Shown here: positions 6,961 through 11,743 of the stretch, piece after piece
Layout: every line of letters starts with the position of its first letter
Numbering within the stretch: the first letter of the stretch is position 1
From: Pseudomonadota bacterium
GTDB taxonomy: Bacteria > Pseudomonadota > Gammaproteobacteria > Burkholderiales > Burkholderiaceae
Direction: 5' to 3'
Assembly (NCBI GenBank): GCA_023441105.1
Contig: JAEZQX010000511.1
Location: forward strand, 1-11,743
DNA: 11,743 bases
The notes under the pieces: model-generated
The model's input: only the letters and a program-made list of their open reading frames with translations
What the model was told of the DNA's origin: nothing
Database searches by the model: none
Translations under genes and position numbers: made by a program

Positions 6961-7241
6961 GATTCTTTCAAGGCGGCAGGCACCGAAGGTCCGACCACGA
7001 CCACGCTGATCTGCGCGCGACTTGCCTCCGGTTATCAATGCGGTTGTTCACATCCCCGCCCCTTGCACCTTACTGCCGCCCAGGGTGCGGCGGCAAGCCG
7101 ATGCGCCGGCCGCGCATCCCATCGCCACGGTTCGTGCAACGACAGCAACAGGGAGGGGACATCAAGGCTAGCTCAGCCGTTGCAGCGACGCAACCAAATA
7201 CCGCACATCGCAAGCAATCCCGACGTTGCCGTCCAGGCGGC
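6961..7241. other. 281-bp intergenic gap with a GC-rich hairpin
   Basis: I find no credible gene here on either strand. The gap holds a perfect 7-bp inverted repeat, TGCCGCC (7074-7080) and GGCGGCA (7089-7095), with an 8-base loop. It lies about 114 bp upstream of the secreted-protein ATG. Neither strand has a T tract after it, so it is not a standard terminator. A smaller hairpin, GTTGC/GCAAC, lies at 7179-7194. The patch around 7030-7050 is relatively AT-rich and is the likeliest promoter position for the minus-strand gene, but I see no convincing -35/-10 pair. The region also contains the 3' flank of the CopD-like gene. Confidence 0.45.
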
Positions 7242-7700
7242 TCAGCCGACCAGCGTGACTGCCGCGATGGCGCCGATGCCCAGGATCAGGTTGGTGATGA
7301 CCAGGACGCGGATGCGGCCCAGCAGCGGCGGCACGGCGGCGAGTTCGCCGGCGGCGAAGGCGCGCTGCGCGGGCCGGAACAGGGCGAGATAGATCCAGCC
7401 GAACACGAGCGTCATGACGAAGGCGATGCCGATCATCATGTGCCAGCCCAACGGCAGCCGCTCCATCGGCGATCCCGCCACCAGGCCCGCCCCGCTCGCC
7501 CAGATCAGCACCAGGGCGACGATCACCAGGCGCAGGAAGCGGCCGAGGGTGCCGGTCATCAAGGCCACCCGATCCTTGCCGGCCAGCACCGCCAGGGACG
7601 GATGCAGGCACAGGAGCGCGAACGACATGCCGCCGATCCAGACGACGACGCCCATCAGGTGAAGGAACAGCAGCAGGCCGTGCATGGCAGTGGACGTCAT
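7242..7700 (-). CDS. Small four-helix membrane protein, CopD-like family
   Basis: This 152-residue integral membrane protein has four predicted helices at about 8-32, 55-76, 84-108 and 128-150. The opening FLHLMGVVVWIGGM is typical of the CopD-like family, as is the following histidine after the first helix (His33 in LCLHP). His14, His33 and His87 lie in or near helices and could bind a metal or heme, but this is inference. CopD family members are associated with copper resistance or cytochrome-like function, and many are uncharacterised. No copper gene such as copC or copA is adjacent, so I do not claim a copper role. Two starts are possible, ATG 7700 and ATG 7685; neither has a good ribosome site, and I take the longer. 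It diverges from the thermonuclease gene with 53 bp between the starts. Confidence 0.75.
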   Translation of the reverse strand: MTSTAMHGLLLFLHLMGVVVWIGGMSFALLCLHPSLAVLAGKDRVALMTGTLGRFLRLVIVALVLIWASGAGLVAGSPMERLPLGWHMMIGIAFVMTLVFGWIYLALFRPAQRAFAAGELAAVPPLLGRIRVLVITNLILGIGAIAAVTLVG

Positions 7701-7753
7701 CCGTCGAATGGCGGATGGGACCGCCGCAGCAGGATGATATCTTGCGAGGCCGC

Positions 7754-8380
7754 ATGAGCACCCATCCCCGCCATCCTTGCAACGTCCTGCTGCTCGCCGC
7801 ATGGCTGCTGGTGCTGGCGGCATGCAGCCCGCAGCCATCCCCACCCGCACCCCGCCCCGGGCTGCGCGACGGCCCCGCCGGGAGCGCCGAGCCCGCAGCG
7901 GCCGCGCCGCCGCGGGCGCGCAGCATCCGCGTGCAGGACGGCGACTCGTTCGTCGCCCGCCTCGGCGATGGCCGCCGGATCACGATCCGGCTGAGCGGTA
8001 TCGACGCGCCGGAGCAGGCGCAGCCGTTCGCCAGCAACTCGCGACGGCACTTGCTCGACCTGATCGAAGGCCACGACCTCCAGCTTCGCATCGCCAAGCA
8101 CGACCAGTACGGCCGGGCGGTGGCCCAGGTGTTCGTGGTCCTCGCGGATGGGCCGGTGGATGCCGGGCTCGCGCAGCTGCAGGCGGGGATGGCCTGGTAC
8201 TACCGCCACTTCCGCGACGACCTGCCGGCTGTCGCGCGCGAGCCCTATGCGGCCGCCGAGGAAGCTGCCCGGCGAGCCGGTCGCGGGCTGTGGCAGGCGC
8301 CCGGGCCGCAGCCGCCGTGGGAGTACCGCCGCCGTGGCCGGGACGGCCGCGATGGCGCGCTCAGCCCGCAGCGCCCGTGA
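7754..8380 (+). CDS. Lipoprotein thermonuclease (staphylococcal nuclease-like domain)
   Basis: This 208-residue protein belongs to the SNase family, calcium-dependent nucleases that cut DNA and RNA. A type II signal peptide ends in the lipobox LAAC with Cys24, so the mature protein should be a lipid-anchored envelope protein. A Pro/Ala-rich linker (25-55) leads to the SNase domain (about 57-182). All active-site landmarks are present: Asp64 in DGDSF, Arg79 in TIRLSG, Asp84 and Glu87 in IDAPE, and Arg121 in QYGR. These correspond to staphylococcal nuclease Asp21, Arg35, Asp40, Glu43 and Arg87. A short Arg-rich tail (191-208) follows. ATG 7754 has GAGG 4 bases upstream and gives the intact signal peptide. 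A likely role is degrading extracellular or incoming nucleic acid. Its last 20 bp overlap rlmB on the other strand. Confidence 0.92.
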   Translation: MSTHPRHPCNVLLLAAWLLVLAACSPQPSPPAPRPGLRDGPAGSAEPAAAAPPRARSIRVQDGDSFVARLGDGRRITIRLSGIDAPEQAQPFASNSRRHLLDLIEGHDLQLRIAKHDQYGRAVAQVFVVLADGPVDAGLAQLQAGMAWYYRHFRDDLPAVAREPYAAAEEAARRAGRGLWQAPGPQPPWEYRRRGRDGRDGALSPQRP

Positions 8381-9107
8381 GTTGCCGGCGAACGGTCTCG
8401 TAGAGCACCACGCCGGCAGCGACCGAGACGTTGAGGCTTTCGACGCTGCCCAGCATCGGGATCGACACCAGTTCGTCGCAGCTCTCGCGCACCAGGCGCC
8501 GCAGGCCCTTGTCTTCCGCGCCGAGCACCCAGGCAACAGGGCCCGACAAGTCGGCTTCATAGAGCGACGAATCGGCCTCGTCGGCGGTGCCGAGGACGCG
8601 AAAGCCGGCGATCTGCAGGTCCTCGATGGTGCGGGTGAGGTTGGTGACCAGCACGTAGGGCACGCTTTCGGCGGCGCCGCTCGCGGTGTGGATCACCACG
8701 TCGGTGAGCATGCAGGAATGATCCTTCGGCGCGATGACTGCCTGCACCCCGGCGCCGTCGGCCACCCGCAGGCAGGCACCGAGGTTGCGCGGATCGGTGA
8801 CGCCGTCGAGCAGCAGGAGCAGCGGCGGACGCTCGGCGTGCTGCACGCTCTCGAGCAATTGCGCCAGGGTCCGCCGCGGCACCACCGCCTCGACCATCGC
8901 CACCACCCCCTGGTGGCGCTTGCCGAAGCACAGTCGGTCCAGTCGCGAGCTGCTCACCAGGTTGACCGCGACCGATTGCTGCGTGGCCAGCTTCTGCAGG
9001 TCGCGACTGCGGGCATCGTTGCGATCGCGGTCGAGGTACAGGGTCTTGACGCTCTCCGGCGCCTGTCTGAGGCGGGCAGTGACGGAATGGAACCCGAACA
9101 GCAGCAT
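8361..9107 (-). CDS. rlmB: 23S rRNA (guanosine-2'-O-)-methyltransferase RlmB
   Basis: This 248-residue SPOUT methyltransferase uses S-adenosylmethionine to methylate the ribose 2'-OH of G2251 in 23S rRNA (E. coli numbering). The substrate-binding N-terminal domain begins FGFHSVTARL and covers about 1-75. The catalytic trefoil-knot domain has motif 1 DGVTDPRNLGACLRVAD (Asn108, Arg114), motif 2 WVLGAEDKGL (Glu198) and motif 3 SIPMLGSVESLNVSVAAG (Ser224, Asn226). These residues fall at the same positions as in E. coli RlmB, and the length is close to that of the E. coli protein. ATG 9107 has a full AGGAGGT 9 bases upstream. It follows rnr by 30 bp on the same strand, the classic rnr-rlmB operon. 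The 3' end overlaps the thermonuclease gene by 20 bp. Confidence 0.96.
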   Translation of the reverse strand: MLLFGFHSVTARLRQAPESVKTLYLDRDRNDARSRDLQKLATQQSVAVNLVSSSRLDRLCFGKRHQGVVAMVEAVVPRRTLAQLLESVQHAERPPLLLLLDGVTDPRNLGACLRVADGAGVQAVIAPKDHSCMLTDVVIHTASGAAESVPYVLVTNLTRTIEDLQIAGFRVLGTADEADSSLYEADLSGPVAWVLGAEDKGLRRLVRESCDELVSIPMLGSVESLNVSVAAGVVLYETVRRQLTGAAG

Positions 9108-9116
9108 GATGGGACG

Positions 9117-9123
9117 ACCTCCT
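9117..9123 (-). promoter_or_regulatory. Shine-Dalgarno of rlmB
   Basis: AGGAGGT on the minus strand, 9 bases before the rlmB ATG and 14 bases after the rnr stop codon. It supports independent strong initiation within the operon and fixes the start. Confidence 0.85.
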
Positions 9124-9137
9124 GGACCTGACCGACG

Positions 9138-11663
9138 CTAGCGCTTCTTGCGCTGGCGGGCAGGCTGGCCGCCGCCCGACTTCTTGAAACCGCGGCCGCG
9201 GGCGCTCTTGCGCGCGGCCTGCGCCTCGCGCACCGCGGCCGTCTTGCCGCGGGCCGCCTTCTTGCCCGCTGGCGCTTCGCCGCGCCGCTCGGAGCCGAAG
9301 GATGCGCCGTCCTCCCCCGCGGCCGGGCCGTCGGCGCTCGCGCGGCCGCGCGAGGAGCCGTCCTGGACCAGCCGGAAGTCGATGCGACGGCCTTCCAGGT
9401 TGACCCGCGACACCTGGACGTCGATCTCGTCGGTCAGCCGGTAGCGCTGGCCGGTTCGCTCGCCGCGCAGCTCGTGGCTCGCCTCGTTGAACTGGAAGTA
9501 CTCCGAACCGAGGTCGGAGACGTGAACCATGCCTTCCACGTAGAGCGTCTCGAGGGTGACGAAGATGCCGAACGGCGCGACGCCGGTGATCCGGCCACGG
9601 TACTGTTCGCCGACCCGCTCCTTCATGTACTGGCACTTGAGCCAGGCCTCGACGTCGCGCGTGGCCTCGTCGGCGCGCCGCTCGTTCAGGGAGCAGCCGA
9701 TGCCGAGCTTCTCCCAGGCGGTCAGGTCGACGTTGCGCTCGTCGCCCGCCGCGGCCGCGGCGTTGCCGGTCTTGCGCCCCGCCTGGCCGACGATCTTGCG
9801 CGATCCGGCCGCTGCCGCCGCAAGCTTCATCGTCGCGACCGTGTCCTCGGCACTCTGGTCGTCTTCGATGGGTGGCAGCTCCGCCGCCAGCGCCAGCACC
9901 TGCGGCTGGTAGCGGCTACCGGCCAGCAGGGCCTTGATGGCCCGATGGTTGAGCAGGTCCGGATAGCGCCGGATGGGCGAGGTGTAGTGCGCGTAGGCCT
10001 CGTAGGCCAGGCCGAAGTGGCCGCTGTTGAACGGCGTGTAGATCGCCTGCTGCATCGAGCGCAGCATCATCGTCTGCAGCAGCGCGGAATCCGGCCGCGC
10101 GGCTATCGCCTTCGACAGCGCCTGGTAGTCCTGCGGCGTCGGATCCTTGCCGGCTTCGCCGATCTGCAGGCCGATGCCGCCAAGGAACTCGCGCAGCCGG
10201 GCCAGCCGTTCCGGCGTGGGACCTTCGTGCACCCGGTAGAGGCCGGGATGCTTGAGCCGCACCAGGAAGTCCGCCGCGCAGGTGTTGGCGCCGAGCATGC
10301 ACTCCTCGATCAGGCGGTGCGCATCGTTGCGCTCCTGCGCGACGATCGACTGGATGCGCCCGGCCGGATCGCAGATGATCTTGGTCTCCACCGTGTCGAA
10401 GTCGACCGCGCCGCGCTGGTTGCGCGCCTTGAGCAGCTGGCGGAACAGCGCGTAGAGGTCGTTGAGCAGCCCCACCAGCGGCGCGCGGCGCTGGATCGCG
10501 ACCGGATCGCGGCCCGAGATGATGCCCCAGACCTCGTTGTAGGTCAGCCGCGCCGCCGAATGCATCACGCCAGGATAGAACTGGTAGGCCTTGATACGGC
10601 CCTTGGCGTCCACCACCATGTCCGAGACCAGCACCAGCCGGTCGACGCCCGGGTTGAGCGAGCACAGCCCGTTGGACAGCTTCTCCGGCAGCATGGGGAT
10701 GACCCGCCGCGGGAAGTAGACGCTGGTCGAGCGGGCCTGCGCCTCGCGGTCGAGCAGCGCGCCCGGCTTGACGTAGTGGCTCACGTCGGCGATGGCCACC
10801 AGCAGCCGCCAACCGGCGCCAGGCCGGGCCGGATCGAGCGGCTCGCAATAGACCGCATCGTCGAAGTCGCGGGCATCCTCGCCGTCGATGGTGACCAGCG
10901 GCACGTCGCGCAGGTCGACGCGGTTGCGGTAGTCCGCCGGTCGCAGTTCGTCGGGCAGCGCCGCGACCTCGCGCAGCAACTCGTCGCTGAACTGGTGCGG
11001 CACGTCGAACTTGCGCACCGCGATCTCGATCTCCATGCCGGGATCGTCGACCTCCCCCAGGATCTCGACCACCCGCCCGATCGGCGGCGTGTGCTGGGTC
11101 GGCGGCTCGGTGATCTCCGCGGAGACCACCTGCCCCGGGGTCGCGCCCATGGTGCCGCCCGGCTGGATCATCACGTCGTGCTTGATGCGCTGGTCTTCCG
11201 GCACCACCAGGAGCACGCCGCGCTCGTTGACCAGCCGGCCCACCAGGGTGCGGTTGGCACGGGCCGTGACCTCGACGATGCTGCCCTCGGTACGGCCGCG
11301 GGAATCGGTGCCGGCCCGACGCACCAGCACCCGGTCGCCGTGCATCACCTTTTGCATCTCGCGGGGCGGCAGGAAGATGTCGCCGCTGCCGTCGTCCGGG
11401 AGCAGGAAGCCGAAGCCGTCGCGATGACCGGCGACCTTGCCGGCGACCAGGTCGATGCGGCTGACCGGCATCAGCCCGCCCTTGCGGTTCTGCAGGATCT
11501 GGCCGTCGCGCTGCATGGCGGCCAGGCGGCGGCGCAGCGGAATGATGGCTTCCGGCGCCACCCTGAGCTGCACGGCGAGCTCCTCGGGGGTGGTGGGCGC
11601 GTCCTGCGCGGAAAGCAGGTCGAGGATGGCCTGGCGGCTTGGCGGCTCAGTCGAGCTGGTCAC
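9138..11663 (-). CDS. rnr: Ribonuclease R (3'-5' exoribonuclease)
   Basis: This 841-residue RNase II-family exonuclease degrades structured RNA and takes part in rRNA and tRNA quality control. In order it has an N-terminal helix-turn-helix (about 8-63), two cold-shock domains (about 75-200), the RNB catalytic domain (about 245-575), an S1 domain (about 684-767) and a basic Lys/Arg/Ala/Gly-rich tail (768-841). The metal-binding acidic cluster is intact in IDGEDARDFDDAV (Asp260, Asp266, Asp268, Asp269). The region before ERRADEATRDVEAWLKC contains an Ala-rich insert (about 605-648) that I do not recall in E. coli RNase R. The start is GTG 11663, the only good in-frame start, since a TAA lies upstream and no ATG follows before the helix-turn-helix. 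It has no evident Shine-Dalgarno. The gene heads the operon with rlmB and is divergent from tRNA-Leu. Confidence 0.96.
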   Translation of the reverse strand: MTSSTEPPSRQAILDLLSAQDAPTTPEELAVQLRVAPEAIIPLRRRLAAMQRDGQILQNRKGGLMPVSRIDLVAGKVAGHRDGFGFLLPDDGSGDIFLPPREMQKVMHGDRVLVRRAGTDSRGRTEGSIVEVTARANRTLVGRLVNERGVLLVVPEDQRIKHDVMIQPGGTMGATPGQVVSAEITEPPTQHTPPIGRVVEILGEVDDPGMEIEIAVRKFDVPHQFSDELLREVAALPDELRPADYRNRVDLRDVPLVTIDGEDARDFDDAVYCEPLDPARPGAGWRLLVAIADVSHYVKPGALLDREAQARSTSVYFPRRVIPMLPEKLSNGLCSLNPGVDRLVLVSDMVVDAKGRIKAYQFYPGVMHSAARLTYNEVWGIISGRDPVAIQRRAPLVGLLNDLYALFRQLLKARNQRGAVDFDTVETKIICDPAGRIQSIVAQERNDAHRLIEECMLGANTCAADFLVRLKHPGLYRVHEGPTPERLARLREFLGGIGLQIGEAGKDPTPQDYQALSKAIAARPDSALLQTMMLRSMQQAIYTPFNSGHFGLAYEAYAHYTSPIRRYPDLLNHRAIKALLAGSRYQPQVLALAAELPPIEDDQSAEDTVATMKLAAAAAGSRKIVGQAGRKTGNAAAAAGDERNVDLTAWEKLGIGCSLNERRADEATRDVEAWLKCQYMKERVGEQYRGRITGVAPFGIFVTLETLYVEGMVHVSDLGSEYFQFNEASHELRGERTGQRYRLTDEIDVQVSRVNLEGRRIDFRLVQDGSSRGRASADGPAAGEDGASFGSERRGEAPAGKKAARGKTAAVREAQAARKSARGRGFKKSGGGQPARQRKKR

Positions 11664-11666
11664 TGT

Positions 11667-11694
11667 TTGACAAATCCATGGAGGTCTTTAAACT
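11667..11694 (+). promoter_or_regulatory. Promoter of the tRNA-Leu gene
   Basis: A perfect -35 TTGACA (11667-11672) is followed after 16 bases by the -10 hexamer TAAACT (11689-11694). Transcription would start near 11701, about ten bases before the mature tRNA end at 11711. The GC-rich stretch just after the -10 (TGCGGCTC) is the kind of discriminator seen at stringently controlled stable-RNA promoters. The -35 begins only three bases from the rnr GTG on the opposite strand, so RNA polymerase here sits directly over the rnr leader. Confidence 0.75.
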
Positions 11695-11710
11695 TGCGGC
11701 TCTCTTCCGT

Positions 11711-11743
11711 GCCCAGATGGCGGAATTGGTAGACGCACTAGGT
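11711..11743 (+). tRNA. tRNA-Leu, 5' part only (truncated by window end)
   Basis: The last 33 bases match the 5' half of a bacterial tRNA-Leu: acceptor strand GCCCAGA, T8-G9, D-stem GCG pairing with CGC across a Leu-type D-loop GAATTGGTAGA, A26, then anticodon 5' stem CTAGG and loop base T32. The window ends before the anticodon, variable arm and 3' acceptor strand, so the isoacceptor cannot be read. A tRNA-Leu beside rnr is a familiar arrangement in proteobacteria. Confidence 0.9.

Noticed and set aside
5143..7392. Long plus-strand open frame (749 codons)
   Set aside because: It is the shifted frame of the GMC gene and antisense of the next gene, with low-complexity Arg/Gly/His composition and no motif.
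7735..7743. Extended -10-like sequence TGATATCTT before the thermonuclease gene
   Set aside because: No -35 is visible at a proper distance, and transcription would start on top of the Shine-Dalgarno, so it is probably chance.
9474..11732. Long plus-strand open frame (752 codons) opposite rnr
   Set aside because: It is an antisense shadow of a clearly real RNase R gene, rich in Arg/Asp/His/Val with no domain, and it runs into the tRNA.
1..11743. Mobile element, CRISPR array, prophage or defence system
   Set aside because: I saw no transposase, integrase, terminal inverted repeats, spaced direct repeats or phage genes; codon and base composition look uniform through the genes.

Overview
The window is very GC-rich bacterial chromosome with short intergenic gaps and a Gram-negative gene set: a periplasmic HtrA/DegP protease, a QseBC/TctDE-type two-component pair, a lipobox protein, and an RNase R-RlmB operon beside a tRNA-Leu gene. 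It fits Pseudomonadota. The DegP and sensor-kinase sequences look beta- or gammaproteobacterial (Burkholderiales/Rhodocyclales-like or Xanthomonadales-like), but I cannot decide the order from sequence alone. I see no mobile element, integrase, CRISPR array, prophage gene or defence cassette.

Layout. Positions 1-86 hold long G and C homopolymer runs that look like a contig-edge artefact. An envelope-proteolysis block follows: a DegP-like protease (minus, 87-1574) and a rhomboid intramembrane protease (plus, 1733-2338) diverge from a 158-bp spacer. That spacer carries a CTTAAG-type repeat resembling a PmrA/QseB operator (1636-1652). Next come a sensor histidine kinase and its OmpR-type response regulator (minus, 2302-4391), joined by an ATGA stop/start overlap. 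A GMC flavoprotein oxidoreductase (plus, 4502-6184) diverges from the regulator. A secreted protein with an APCDD1-like domain (minus, 6160-6960) follows, then a 281-bp gap. After the gap lie a small four-helix CopD-like membrane protein (minus, 7242-7700) and a lipoprotein thermonuclease (plus, 7754-8380). The right end is the rnr-rlmB RNA-processing operon (minus, 8361-11663), with a tRNA-Leu gene cut off by the window end (plus, from 11711).

How the parts may work together. The two proteases, the operator-like repeat and the adjacent regulator pair suggest a locally wired envelope-stress unit. This is inference: each gene is familiar, and the possibly new part is the wiring. RNase R and RlmB are a conserved RNA-maintenance pair. 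All three convergent junctions overlap inside coding sequence (37, 25 and 20 bp), so none has room for an ordinary intergenic terminator. The least familiar gene is the secreted APCDD1-like protein. I found no convincing wholly new multi-gene system.
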